The position numbers and the translations under genes were made by a program. Shown here one piece after another: positions 10,863-23,038 of a stretch of DNA of 64,000 bases. The number at the start of each line of letters is the position of its first letter. Position 1 is the first letter of the stretch. This DNA is from Solanum dulcamara. Taxonomy: Eukaryota; Streptophyta; Magnoliopsida; Solanales; Solanaceae. The stretch is taken from positions 29,507,246-29,571,245 of the forward strand of contig NC_077241.1 in assembly GCF_947179165.1 (NCBI RefSeq), written 5' to 3'. The notes beneath the pieces are model-generated. The model searched no databases. It was not told the origin of the DNA and saw nothing but the letters and a program-made list of their open reading frames with translations.

Positions 10863-12852
10863 GGTGTACCTATGTCATTCTCCGTATATCTTCAGCTATT
10901 TACACACGAATGATTCTATTCCAACATATTTAATGGGTTGCACCATATCTACATCTTTTGTTAAATCATCCCCACGTTAGGTTGCCTTTCTAGGAAACCC
11001 TAGCACAATCATAGGGTGCTGTAATATTTGGAACATATCGAATCGAATCTCATCTAATGATTGATACTCGAGTAGTATCCGTAATGTAGTAGTGCACTCA
11101 AAGCCACATTCCATTCATCCCAATCAGTAATTAGCGAGGGCTCATAATTGGTGCACATTCCCCACTCGAATGTACTTATACTTTAATGACTCATGTTTCG
11201 AGCTTGGTCATTATACTAACTTTATTCCAGTGGATACCACTAATCATTAGAGTGGAGTCATGTGTACACCATACTTCTTTACGCCTCCTGAGCTTGCACC
11301 TTTGTCGTGTGCCTAAGGCTAATTTCTAATCCTGCTTAAAACCACATCAACTTCGTGGTAGTAGTGGCCTTGTCTTAATACTTTTTCATCATACTATACC
11401 TCCAGTTCGTAACTGTCTATGTCTCTTTTTGTTCGATACTTATACTTAATTAATCGCATCTATCTTGAGTGCCTCTATTAGAAATTCTGTATTATTCCTT
11501 CAACTTATTTCCATTTTTGGTTGGGCGTAAGGAATTTCCATATTACCCTTTATTTCCCTGCACTAGCCATCCTTTTCATCATCATATAACCTTTATTCGA
11601 AACTTTCCTTATGGAACTTGATAAATCTTCCTTATTTGTTCTATAGCTTGCTTTTCCGTTCCACACCTATCTTTACATTCCATTTACATGGACCACATCA
11701 TACCTTCTAGTTAATTCCTTACTAAGTTTTGCTTATTCTAATAATGGTTTTTGTTATGTTCACCTGGTACCTTGTTCGCATTCAGACCTATAGTATAATA
11801 CCACTTGACTTTCTTCACGATTCTTACTATGGGTTACTTACCCTTCTTAGCTAGTCTTGTCCTTAATGTCTCACAAGCTATCTTATTAACACTTCATATT
11901 CGTCACAATTCTTTTCCCTTTGTACTCTTGTCTTACTCTTATCTTAACCATACTGTTACTTCCTTCAACTATCACTTGTCATAGTTTATCCCTATGTATC
12001 AATTTAGGCAATGCCTTACTATCTCATTTTATCTCGATCTATCAGTCCTCTCTGAGTCATTTTCTTTGGCTTATAGTTCCTTTCTAATGGCTTATAGTTC
12101 CTTTCTTACTTATTCTACTATTCTAGTATCTTCCTCCTAGTTTCTATTGCCATTAACTCAGCAATTAACTTATTTCTCGAGTTCAGCCATACTTATTTAG
12201 TCAAATCTCATCATTGTTGCGAGGACAACCTTTCAAGACATACTATAGCCCTGTATCTCATTCTCCTCTTATTTGTAGGAAAATTTGGGCAGAGTTTCCT
12301 CTGTATTTCTTACTATCTCAACACCTGCACGCAGAAAATACCAACAATGCCTCACAGGGCACACATATATACATTCATATTGTATAATATCTCAGCCACA
12401 TAGGGCACACATATATAGTCATATCATCTCATATCGCAGCCGCACAGGGCGCTCATAATTAACAGTATGAAAATGAACTTACCTGTTATGTCCACTCGAG
12501 CTGCACCTGTTATACTTTCCTGTTTACCTTTCCTTTCACTTTTCAATTGTATCTGTCAATCGCATTTCAATACCTTACCTGACATAGGGCTTTCGTGCCT
12601 TTGCTTACCTGCGTGCTTCGTAACATCCAATATTGTCAATTACTTTCTTCTATCGGCGTTGTCTTCCTGCTAAAATTGTAGGTTAGTATGAGGAATTTCA
12701 TTTCCTATAGCTCGGCTCTATCGCACGATCTTAGATATGAAAGAAAGTAACATCCTCAATATCCTGTAGCCTCCTGTCTATAGATGTGGTGCACAACATA
12801 CCGATAAACAAGACTCTACTATATACGGTCTGTAGACATTCCAAGGACGAAC

Positions 12853-12865
12853 TGCTCTGATACCA
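12853..12865 (-). promoter_or_regulatory. M1 primer binding site for initiator tRNA-Met
   Basis: On - it reads TGGTATCAGAGCA, four bases inside the LTR end at 12870. A perfect family match. Confidence 0.92.
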
Positions 12866-12869
12866 CTTC

Positions 12870-15800
12870 TGTCACGACCCAACCCCGTAGGCCGCGACTG
12901 GGGTCCTACCTGGACCCCCGTATACCTACCTATCTGTTATAGTCATATTGAACTATGAACAAGGGGATACTACTCGGAAAAAAAAAACCCCAATGAGTTA
13001 AAACTTTTTCATGTTCCTGTAGCCTCTTCCATTCATATCATATCATGAAAGGGCACGCGCCGATGAGGCTGCCATAATATAAAAACATTTACAACATGAC
13101 ATATAGGCACAGTCAAAACAAACTTATAAACAACCCACATATACATATGTCTACAGACCTCTAAGAATAGTAACAACAACATATGGCGGAACAAGGCCCC
13201 CTCCGTACCCCTGAATGTACAAATATATACATTAAGTGATCAGCATCAAAATTTAGGCTCCAGAACAGTGAAGCACTTCCGACACAGCTGAGAGGAACTC
13301 CTACGCTAATGGATCTCCAGAATAAACATCTGTACCTGCGGGCATGAAACGCATCCCCCCGAAGAAAGGGGGTCAGTACGATATATGTACTGAGTATGTA
13401 AAGCATAACACATCGTAACTGAGATCATAACTGAAATAGGGATGCAGGGGACAAGTATAATAACTAAATGAATTACTGTACCTGCACCTTAGGACACGTA
13501 AATCATACACATCATCATATGCTGTGCCCGACCCTCTAGTGAACTCGGTGTTATAATCACTTATCATCGTATCATAATGCATTTCATTTCATCATATCAT
13601 CGTATACGGTATCATACCATCGTATACGGTATCACTTATCATATATATCATCGTATCACACCCGGTTCACTGCGGGGCTTAGGGTCACAATGTATTGCTT
13701 TAATCTCATATGCATGCCTACATAAAGTATCCGGCCCTTTGGTGAGGGACTCGGTGAATGGAGTGGTGTACGTCTATAACGTACCATCATAATATACATA
13801 TGTACCCGGCCCTCTAAGGAGGGACTCGATGTTCCTTCCTTATTTCACCACATATACAATCATATTACAGCCGGCCCGGGACTCGGTGAATAATCGCATC
13901 GTCATAACATATAACATATATCACACCTCACGTACGGCATCGTCTCCTCGTGCGTGGAACTATACACATCTGGCCCGGGACGCAGTGAAAGAAGTAATAA
14001 CACTGTGCACGATAACATATCCCGGCCCATCGTGGGACTCGAGGAAGGATGGGTTACAGTATGTACGAGTAGAGTAGTGAGAAACCATATGCAACTAAGT
14101 CATTATTTAAGACTCGATGAAACAGTCAAGTGAACCGTCACCTGAAGACTGGGGAGTAATTATCCGAGGTATCCCTTTAGATGTCATTAGGGCTTTCATC
14201 AGTTGGGGCCTCAAGAATCACAGACATGCATCCAGACAATGCCATATAGCTTATGCAATCAGAAACATGGTTTATGTAATCAAAGACACGATTATGCAAT
14301 CAGAGACACAGTTATCTAGTCAAAGACTCAAATTATGCAATCAGACGCTTTTACCATTTCAGAGCCTTTAAATGGAGAGGAGCTGGTACTTCCACTTATT
14401 ATTCATTATATAGCAGGCTCGAGAATAGTAGTTTGACTACTTTCAGACTCTTAATGTTCAAGAGTGACTACAAGTCACGAGTTACAATCAGAGCTCATAA
14501 ATGGAATTACCTCTAGACCTATATCATATACCATTTCACTTAAAGTTAAGCCATTCCAAAGGAAAGGAGAAATAGGCTTTACATGTACTAGTTTTCATAA
14601 CATAAAAGACTTAAGGGCAACAACTCAGCTATTGCAGGAGTTCTAACATCAAGAAGTAAATAAGAGTTTCGACTTATATTCAGGGCTTTATGAATGGATT
14701 GAATCCCACATATCATATACATATCATTTATAACTTACATCTAAGACATGCCAAAAGAAAATAAAGATAGTTCTACATACTAATTCCCAAAAACATGCCA
14801 AAAGAAAGCTTCACATACCTCTTGTGAGTTACTCTTTATCCCATTCGCCTCGTCGTCCTTTGAACCTATCCAACATAAAATTAATATGAATATCAACCTT
14901 TCTTAACCTTCCAGTATCTTAGGTTACACCTTAGTATTAATGGAATCTATTTCCTTAGTCGTTTCCTCGACTAGTTCTTTAGTTTGTTAAGGTGTTAACG
15001 AAAATTGGACAGCACCTCCCCTACAATGTGCCCTATCCGGATTTCCAATTAGGTCCCTAAGACCTACAGCCAACCAACAACAACAACCTGAAGCATATGT
15101 TTAAGCAATACGCAACAACAATATACAACATAAACTTCAAAGGGCTTATTCAAAAATACGATATCACAATAGGGCGTCTAGCCTTTATTTTGTAACCCCT
15201 TTAATTATACACAACGAGGGGTCATGTGGCTTCAACCAGCAGAACCATAAACCACTTTAAAACACATTTAGGCCCTGCAACCACACCTCACACCCCTGCA
15301 GCAACCACTCACACTAACAACACTTCACTTCGACAACAATTCGACTATAACGACTACAATTTGGATTGCTTCGAACGTTAAACATTGCTATGACATTTTT
15401 ACACTTCCAGCAGCCTAAAAGGTGTTTAATACACCTTATAACAACACCATAAACTTCAAATTAGAAGTTAAGACCTTACCTCACCCGAAATTGGTCAAAA
15501 TTCACCAAAGTTATCAAAACGTGAATTCTGGGCAGGTTACTGTCTCGTATTGTCCCTTAGTTTCGAAGGGCTAATTGACGGGAACAGGATTTGTGTTCTA
15601 AATGAAAGTTATAGACATGTGTCTCAAGGTCGCATACCATTTCGAATCATCCCTACAGCAATTTTGTACAAAGAGATATGCCCAAAATATCAACAGCAGT
15701 CTGTGTAGGATTTCCAGAACGAAATCTGGACAGCAGCTCCCTCAAACTTCACCACCATTTTTGGAGTAGAGAAAAGCAAAACTGGGTTGTAGCGTCCACA

Positions 15801-16704
15801 TGAAAGTTGTAGCCCTGTGTAATATCTTTCCAAAACATCTTTAATCATTTGAAACGGAGCTATACAGAAGGAGTTATACTGGTTTTACTAACAGTGGTAT
15901 TTTCAAAAACGGGTCTATTAACAAGAACAAAATCTCCTCTTTTCCCTAACGATAAATTTTATATTGTTAAACACCGTCATATCACCATAGGATACCTTAA
16001 ATAATTAATTCACGGAAAGAAATCGGGCCTTACCTATTTTTCTCCCAAAGCCGTCGCAAGTTTCTCTCCTTAACCTTTAGGGTTCTTTGTTCACGTTGCT
16101 GCTGGAAATTTTTAATGAACAAGCTGAAGATTTTGGATACATATCAACTAATATAGGTGGTCCCAAGGGGTGACACGTGTCAGCCCCTAAGAGGGACACA
16201 TGTCCAGCCCCTATTGGGCCACCGTGTCATGCTGCCAATTAGGGGCTGCCACGTGGCAGCGGGGTCCACCTCCCCCAAGCAGCTGCATCACCTACTTGAC
16301 CCTAAGTAGGTGCATCACCTGCTTGCTTGAGGTGCTGCCACGTGTCGCTCCTCCATTGGCTGCCACGCGTCGTCTTTTTTCCTTCCTCGCGGGTTCGTAA
16401 TCTTGTCTTACTTTAAGAGCTCATGTAATCCGCACTACGTAAGCTTGGTATATCCTTAAACAACTTAAGTGTATAAGACTCTTAACTTAGTGTCTTACGT
16501 AGGTAAATCGAGTCCTACGACTCATTTCTTAGCCTCCAACTCTTTCCGGATTCTTATGACTCTATCTCCGACCTCCCTTCTCGCGAGGTATCACAATCTT
16601 CTTTCCTTAGAGTTGTTTGATAGTGTCGTAGCTTATCCGGCTCACATGATAGTATCTAAGGAACTTAAGAAGACGTTCCGAGCTCAAGAGTGCGGGGTGT
16701 AACA
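12870..16704 (-). repeat. M1 5' LTR (right copy)
   Basis: Partner of 5341-9175 with the same length. Differences seen by eye include G/A at the hairpin motif (CCCGGCCC versus CCCGACCC), CGTTACA versus GGTTACA in the mid-LTR, and GTGTGGGG versus GTGCGGGG near the right end. As the 5' LTR of a - strand element it would drive transcription leftward from its right-hand third. Confidence 0.95.
16149..16375 (-). promoter_or_regulatory. M1 LTR promoter: palindromic G-box array and TATA box
   Basis: Two perfect palindromes with a CACGTG core are present: TGACACGTGTCA (16171-16182) and GCTGCCACGTGGCAGC (16245-16260). Further CACGTGTC/CACGCGTC motifs and a dyad of AGGTGCATCACCT type lie between about 16285 and 16370. 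On - the array lies immediately upstream of a TATATT-type box at 16150-16155. Plant G-boxes bind bZIP and bHLH factors in stress, ABA and light responses; such a role here is inference. The same array is at 8620-8846. Confidence 0.6.
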
Positions 16705-16709
16705 GTTCA
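16705..16709. repeat. Right target site duplication of M1 (GTTCA)
   Basis: Perfect match to 5336-5340. P2 sequence resumes immediately after it. Confidence 0.95.
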
Positions 16710-17153
16710 GATTACGGTATCTCCAGCCGTATTTGTATTGTAGGAATATAAACAGAGGGCTCAGAATGAAGGATAAGATGTCCCGCGAATGAGTTTCACT
16801 CTTTTGAAAAAAATACCAAGCCCTCAACTCCTAATTGTAAATTAGACGAGTTGTTCATAACTCGAGGATAAACTCAGAAGGAGACCAGGTAGGTTAAGTA
16901 CTAAAAGAAGTACTGTGATGTTTAAGAGGTTTTGATTTCTTCCAATAATGATTGGGAAATGTTTTATGATAACCATTTATATTTCTCCACCGACTAATTG
17001 GTGAAAGAACTTCGAACAGAAGCACCACAAAGAGATGTCAGGAACTAAATGCGAATACGAATTAAAAGGGGGATATGTAAGTATGAATTGAATAGTGTGA
17101 TACGAATATGCAGGGATAAAGTGGAACCACTAGTCAGACGCACATAGTACACG

Positions 17154-17366
17154 TTGGCTAAGTTAAAGTCCTGCGTTGAGAACAAAGTAAGAGCATGGGG
17201 CTTACGATACAAAAAAATGACGTGTGTACACAACGTCGCCCCAAAAATAGTGGAACCCTTAAGGGACGAGAATGGAAAACTTAAGGAACAAATGACACAA
17301 CTTCTATTCGCCCCAAGAAGCAAAGGATATAGGTTGGGACAAAACCACTACTTAGAGAAAACCTAG
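17154..17366 (+). pseudogene. Conserved short frame of unknown function in P-type elements
   Basis: This 70-codon frame includes the stretch HNVAPKIVEPL, and it recurs with an open 63-codon frame in P4 (52885-53076, HNFAPKIVEPL). P1 (about 2340-2490) and M2 (about 37010-37200 on -) hold copies broken by stops. Basic residues are frequent (VENKVRAWGLRYKK). It lies where gag would be expected, after the leader, but I recognise no capsid domain or zinc knuckle. It could be a gag relic or a chance conserved frame. The start codon is uncertain. Confidence 0.35.
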
Positions 17367-17449
17367 AATAGTTGTCGTCAGAATGCTAGCACTGCCTAAT
17401 GGAAATTGGAATGACTACAAGTACAAACAACGGAAAGTACGAGTACCCT

Positions 17450-17463
17450 CTAAATGGGGGAAG
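17450..17463 (+). other. P2 internal polypurine tract
   Basis: CTAAATGGGGGAAG resembles the 3' tract CTAAAGGGGGGAAG at 42629. A second copy is at 19560-19573 (CTAAAGGGGGGAAG) because this block is duplicated. Confidence 0.6.
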
Positions 17464-18024
17464 TTAATGAGAAAATGGCAAAAGTAAAGTGAAGGCAATC
17501 GATATGGGAATATATTTGAGATGGGTGTCTAAACTTCATAAGATATCTTGCCGAACCAAGTTAAAAAGGTCCGGAGGCCACCAATAATTGGATGGAAGCC
17601 ACAATGCTATGTGAAACAGCATTAAAAAGGTTGTGACGAGACCCTGGACAACATAAAAGTAGAAGGCAGCTGCGTATAAATCAGAAGAATGTACCAATGA
17701 AAGGATATCAAATAATTCAAGAGACACTACGAAGGAGAATGACACCATGCTAGACCAAAAGCCAAAACATTAGTCATAGAGTTAGTCGCAAATGATGTTG
17801 CAATAGATAAATAACCAAAGGAAAAGGAATAGAAAGCCTCCTGTGGTAGTAAATGAGGAGAACACAAAGTGAATGGCGGATAGTGGAGCTAAAGGTCTAC
17901 GCCAACACTGAATGCAAGATAACAGACGAAAAGACATGGCAAAACATAAAGACTCGCGAGACAATGCTGAGGTAAATCTGGAGCTAAGTTAAGTGCCCGC
18001 ACCTCGTGCAAAAGGTTACAATGA

Positions 18025-18143
18025 AATGCGACGCGAAGACTTCCCATGGAGGTCACCCATCCCAATATTACTCTGGCTCCAGCACGCTTAACTTCAAAAT
18101 TCTGATGGAACTTAATGCGTTAGTGCTGGTGTGATCGCGCGAG
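18025..18143 (-). pseudogene. 5S rRNA-derived segment in P2 (antisense to the element)
   Basis: Read on -, about 119 nt match plant 5S rRNA over its full length. The 5' end is GCGCGATCACACCAGCAC; the A-box region GAAGTTAAGCGTGCT and the C-box region GGATGGGTGACCTCC are intact; the 3' end is GTCTTCGCGTCGCATT. The middle is altered (GGAGCCAGAG for GGGCGAGAG). Plant 5S rRNA is about 120 nt, so this is an essentially full-length copy. Whether RNA polymerase III could still use it is unknown. Confidence 0.9.
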
Positions 18144-18439
18144 ATGGAGGAATCTGAACTAGTGACGGAGAAACGATATGAGATTATGTACCCAGAGTAT
18201 TATAAGATACGTTAAGGAAATTGTAACAAGGGCTTAAGCAAAACAAGAAGGATTAGCTAATTGCTAATTGACGATGCACTCGAATGTCACAGCTCTTCAA
18301 CATAGAGTTAATTAATGAGAGGGAAACCGCAGAATGGCTATATGGACCAGAGGGCGAGGGAATTTCGATACCACTTGGTAGCCAACTCTGAGGGCGAAAA
18401 AGCAGGACCCAAAAGATCGAATGCCAGTTAAAGTTCTGA

Positions 18440-19290
18440 AAAGAGTCGAGAAGGACTATACGGGGCTAACGATTCCCAAATTATCAACGTCATTATGAAC
18501 CTATTTTGTACTCTGTAAGAGTAGGGTACTATATGGGTTATTGTGAGTAGGCTAATGAATCAGCTCATTTGCTTCCAAGTAAGACCACCTATGCCGCCAG
18601 AACTAGGTGAAGTTATATGACAAGGAAGTAGTAAGGTTCCGTGAGGTTTCATCATCTAATATCCCAGATAAAGGGACTTCAATTATAATTAATGCCTTGA
18701 GATCAGTCCAAGAAGAGATCAAGAGCACAGACAGGTCTTAGTACCGCATTTCTCCCTCGAGCTACTAAACAGACTGAGCGCACTATTAGATGCTAGAAGA
18801 TATGTCACAAGCCGGGAGATTAACTTCGAAGGTAGACAGAATGATTATCCCTCACTTATCAAGTTGCCTACAATAATAATTACTACTCCAGTATTCCAAT
18901 GGCCCCTACATGATTAAGAAAGCTATTGACTAAAAGCCCAGAGTCGGCAGGAATGATATACATATAATCGACATCTACATACAGAGTTCAAGTTGATGAT
19001 TGGATGTTCATCATAGGGTCACCTAGAAAAGGAAGTTGACCTAGAATATGTTAGACGGTATCAAGTTACTCATAAGGTGGGCAACGTGGCTGGTAAGTTA
19101 AGCTTACCACCTCATTTGGAAATTATACGCCCAGTCCATCAGATACTGACGTGTCACCCAGGGTATATTCCACAAATGAGGTCCAGTAGATGGAATCCTA
19201 TGAGGAAAATCCTACCACCATCCTAGATCGGCAAACTGGAAGATTGTAGACTAAAGACGTACTTTCCATCAAGTTATGGTGGATAAAGAT
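18440..19290 (+). pseudogene. P2: first integrase remnant
   Basis: Fragments of a Ty3/gypsy integrase appear in shifting frames and are parallel to 41465-42445 and 54525-55500. They include a stretch equivalent to ESAHLLP-K-TTYA near 18557, the SVQEEI-type core near 18700, and GPY/F-like coding (HKVGNVAGKLSLPP) near 19075-19110. The chromodomain-like end (SIKLWW-type) is near 19270. Many stops and small deletions are present. This is the left member of a tandem duplication within P2. Confidence 0.65.
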
Positions 19291-19549
19291 AAGTGAAATG
19301 TGGCCTTGGACGAGTTGTTCCATGGGTTCCATTACTCAAGTACAAATTTATAAATGAAGTGTCGCACTATGTATGAAAAGGTTCTCATCATTTCGTCATT
19401 TAGTCAAGGTTCCGTACGCGGATAACCAGGTTATAAAATATACAAAAAGACAGTGACATGATACAATACCAAGTAAATTGGGGAAGGAGATTGGACGAAA
19501 TTGAGACTGGACATAGAGACATAGAACAAGGTAGAAGGAGATAAAGGTG

Positions 19550-19990
19550 TAAGTACCCTCTAAAGGGGGGAAGCAAGTGAGAAAACTGCAAGGGTAAGAT
19601 GGAGGCAATTGATATGGCAACATATTTGAGATATATGCTTAAACTTTAATAAGATCCCTTGCTGAACCAAGTTAAGAAGATCTGGAAGTCGTCAATAGTT
19701 AGATAGTAGTTAGAATGCTATGTAAGGTAGTGTTAAGAAGTTTTTAACAAGACCTTGCATGACGTAACGCTAGAAGGTGAATGCATATGAAAAGAAAATG
19801 ATATAGCAATAAAAGGATATCGAATAACTCAAGAGACACTATGAAGGATAATGACGTCATGCTAGGTCAAAAGACAAGATATTGACTATAGAGTTGGTCG
19901 CAAATAATGCTACGATAGGTAAATAACCAAGGAAAAAGGAACACAAAACCTCCTATGATAGGGAATGAGAAAGCGCAAAGAGTGAATAAG
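19550..19990 (+). repeat. Second copy of a P2 internal block
   Basis: This matches 17440-17880 with many substitutions: the polypurine tract, GGCAATTGATATGG, CCAAGTTAAGAAG and TTGGTCGCAAATAATG all recur in the same order. Together with the second integrase remnant right of M2 it shows that about 2.1-2.3 kb of P2 is tandemly duplicated. Confidence 0.7.
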
Positions 19991-20257
19991 GGAAAAAAAG
20001 ATGTATAACAAGATAGGACAAGCAAGTTTCAATATAAGTAAGATATGTACAGTAGAATGAACTAGAAAATGGAAGGACTACATCTACCTCCTACAAGTTG
20101 TTTCAGAATGGTGGTGCAACCTATGGATATGTATGTATAAGCATCAGGCTAAGTGAGTAAGTATAGGATAAAAGGAATAGGGCTTAATACTGACAAGACA
20201 ATTATGATATTTTGGATACCCCACCAAAAGCTATGAAGATAGGATAAACCAAACTAT

Positions 20258-22799
20258 TGTCACAACCTAACCCCGTAGGCCGTGACTGGGGTCCAATCTG
20301 GACACCCCATACACATATCTATTAGCTGTGGTCATATTAAATAAAAATAAGATAATATCAGGTAATAGAGCCCCACCGGGCAATAACATTTTCATAAACC
20401 TGTAGCCCTTTTCGTTTGCAACACAACATAATAGGGCACGTAGGCTAACAACGTTGCCATAACATAATAACACATATCATATATCACGTAGACTCAGCTG
20501 AATCAAATAGACATACACCACCCACATATACATGTCTGCAGACCTCTAAAAATATAAATGACAACATATGGCGGGACAAGGCCCCGCCGTACCCCGAAAT
20601 GGACAAAACAATGTTATACATCAATGGACAGTATCAAACACTAGGCTCCGATACAATGGAGCCTCTTCTAGCTGAACTGTATGAAATCCTAAGCTGACGG
20701 ACTCCCAAAACCTGTATTTGTACCTACGGGCATAAATGCAGCCCTCCGAGAAAGAGGGTCGGTACGACATATGGACTGAGTATGTAAAACGTAACATAGT
20801 ACAACTGGAGGTATATCCAAAATAGAGAAGCAGGAGAACAATTCATCAAATCGGAAATATGTATCTGTAGTCGGAGTTACCTCGGAGTTCAGATCAGACT
20901 CAACTTATAACTAAAACAAGGATATTCCCAAAGGAAGAAAAAGAATAGCTCTATATAGCATGTACTTTCCTTCAGGTGATCTTCATATACATATTTTGTA
21001 CTCGGACCTTCATGGGGATCGGTGAACCACTATGGCATCGTAATCTCATTTTCGTATCAAATACATCTCAATGGAAATGAGAGATAGCTTCCCATACATT
21101 ACATTCTGACACATAGAAGCCCTACTAGGCAATACTTAATCTTCACAGGAACTCTAATACTGAATAGTGGATAGGGGTTATGAGGCGTACTCAGAATTTT
21201 GGGAATAGAATTATCCCCTCACTTCATATACAATTCACTTAAGGCTAAATATTGCCAAAAGGAAAGAAAGATAGATGTACGGACTTATACCAAAACATGC
21301 CAATCGAAAGCTTTACGTACCTTGTCTGAATTATTCCTTATCCTGTTTGCCTCGCCGTCCTTTGACCCTATTCAACATGAAAGTAATATGAATATCAACA
21401 ACTTTTAACTTTCCATCACCCTACGTTACACCTTAGTATTAATGGAATCTATTTCCTTAGTCGTTTCCCCGACTAGTTCTGTTATTTCCTAAGGCGTTGA
21501 CGAAAATTGGGCAGCACCTCCCCTATAATGTGCCGTATCTAAATTTACAATTAGTTCCCTAAGAGATACAGACAACCAACAACAACAACCTGAAGCAGTT
21601 CACACCAACCATATACAATATAACCTCCAAACGACTTATTCAAAAATACGATATCAAAATAGTGTTTCTAGTTTCCATTTTGCCAAACCTTTAACCGTAC
21701 GAAGCGGGGGGTCATGTGGATGAAAAAAGTAGATCCCCCACCTCATTTAGAGCATATTTATACCCTGAAACCATAAGCCACACCCCTGCAGCAGTACCTC
21801 ACAAGTACAACACTTTATTTCGACAATAATTCAACTATAGAGACTTCAATTTAGTTTATTCCGAACGTCGAACTTTTTATGACTTTTACCCAACTTAAAG
21901 CATTCCACAAGGTGTGTAATACACAATATAATAACACCATAAAGTACAATTATAAAGGAGAAGCCTTACCTTACCCGAAATTGGCCAAAACTAGCCAAAA
22001 TTGTGCCTCGAAACTTTTTCTAGCGCGACTTGAATGCCGTGGCTGCTTGCTGTCCGATTTTTGCTGCACCAAGCCATGATTTTATACTTCTAATACCTCC
22101 ATATCATCGTGATATATGCTAGATAATTAATTTACGGAACGAAATCGGGACTTACCTATTTGTTTCCCTTGGTCGCCCTCTTTTTCTCTCTAGCTTAGGG
22201 TTTTTAGTTTCCTTTGCTGTTGCTGGAGTTTGTGAATACAAACTGAAAATATTACATGATATACATGTATATTGGTGGTCCTAGGAGGCGACACATGTCA
22301 TCCCCTAAGGGGGACACATGTCCAACCTCTATTGGGCCACCGTATCTATGCAAGCGAGGCTGACACGCGGCAGTGGGGCCACCTCCCCCAAGAAGGTGGG
22401 TCACCTGCTTGCTTAGGTGCTTCCATGTGTCACCCTCCGATTGGATTCCCCGCGCAATTTTTTTTCTTCTTCGTGGGTTCGTAATCTTGTTCGTACTCTC
22501 ATCTCACTTTAGGAGCCTATGAAACCCTTGCTATGTATGCTTGGTATGTACTCCAATAGCTTAAGTATGTAAGACTTCCAAGTTAGTAGCTTACGTAGGT
22601 AAACCGAGTCCTACGACTCATCACTTAGCCTCCAATTCAATCCGGATTCTTATAGCTCTATGTCGAACCTTCTCTACTATGGAGTATCACATTCTCCCTT
22701 TCTTAGAGTCGTTTGATAGTGTGGCAGCGTATCCGGCTCACATGATAATGTCTAAGGAACTTAGGAGACTTTCCGAGTTTAAAAGTGTAGGGTGTAACA
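20258..22799 (-). repeat. M2 3' LTR (left copy)
   Basis: 2,542 bp from TGTCACAACCTAACCCCG to GGTGTAACA. Relative to its partner it lacks about 650 bp (equivalent of about 38995-39645, including the hairpin and repeat segment). It retains about 560 bp near 21590-22160 that the partner has lost. Reading frames at 21199, 21879 and 22272 are LTR noise that recurs in other copies. Confidence 0.88.
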
Positions 22800-22835
22800 T
22801 CCATCCCCCCTTTAGAACATTCGTCCCTGAATGTT
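22800..22835 (-). promoter_or_regulatory. M2 polypurine tract and adjoining inverted repeat
   Basis: On - the tract TAAAGGGGGGATGGA abuts the LTR. Upstream of it lies AACATTCAGGGACGAATGTT (22816-22835), an inverted repeat with one arm mismatch. Confidence 0.82.
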
Positions 22836-23038
22836 AAACAAGACTTCTTTTAAAACTTTATATAGACCGTAGAGAGATTCTTTGATATTTCCCTAACACA
22901 TACTACTTCCATACAAGTACTTAATATATGTATTTCACGAATTGGGGTTATGTGCTGACGTCGGGAATAGGTGAGAATACTTGTGTTTCATGCTCTCTTC
23001 AGTTTTCCTTGATCACTCTCTTTCTGGTTTTGGTTTGG

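Larger units (their letters stand above)
10011..12852 (-). mobile_element. M1: noncoding interior and leader
   Basis: I recognise no gag, protease or reverse transcriptase here. Similar blocks occur in M3: 10200-10330 resembles 46500-46640, and 10840-10900 resembles 46980-47050. So M1 and M3 belong to one subfamily. A second polypurine tract lies at 10849-10862 and a 5S-derived segment at 10653-10754. About 12270-12450 holds the leader repeats (CCGCACAGGGCGC and GCCTCACAGGGCAC on +). The rest is AT-rich with broken short frames. Confidence 0.7.
5341..16704 (-). mobile_element. M1: complete, young, LARD-like Ty3/gypsy element
   Basis: Both LTRs are 3,835 bp (5341-9175 and 12870-16704) with termini TGTCACGACCC...GGTGTAACA as read on +. 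The element is flanked by a perfect 5-bp duplication GTTCA. Primer binding site and polypurine tract show that it is on the - strand. The LTRs differ by about 20 substitutions that I could see, plus a homopolymer length change and a one-base indel, roughly 0.5 percent. The 3.7-kb internal region holds only eroded integrase and chromodomain and no reverse transcriptase. Known LARDs have LTRs of about 4 kb around a noncoding interior of about 3.5 kb, so the proportions fit. Recent movement without its own enzymes implies supply in trans. Confidence 0.93.
16705..20257 (+). mobile_element. P2 internal region between M1 and M2
   Basis: It continues P2 rightward and matches P4 from about 52435. It contains in order a conserved 70-codon frame (17154-17366), an internal polypurine tract (17450-17463), a 5S-derived segment (18025-18143), an integrase remnant (18440-19290), and then a second, diverged copy of the 17440-17990 block at about 19550-19990. 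The last five bases ACTAT are the left target duplication of M2. I see no reverse transcriptase. Confidence 0.75.

Noticed and set aside
18025..18143. Functional 5S rRNA gene
   Set aside because: The copy is diverged, lies inside a retrotransposon and has no tandem 5S array around it; listed as derived segment only.
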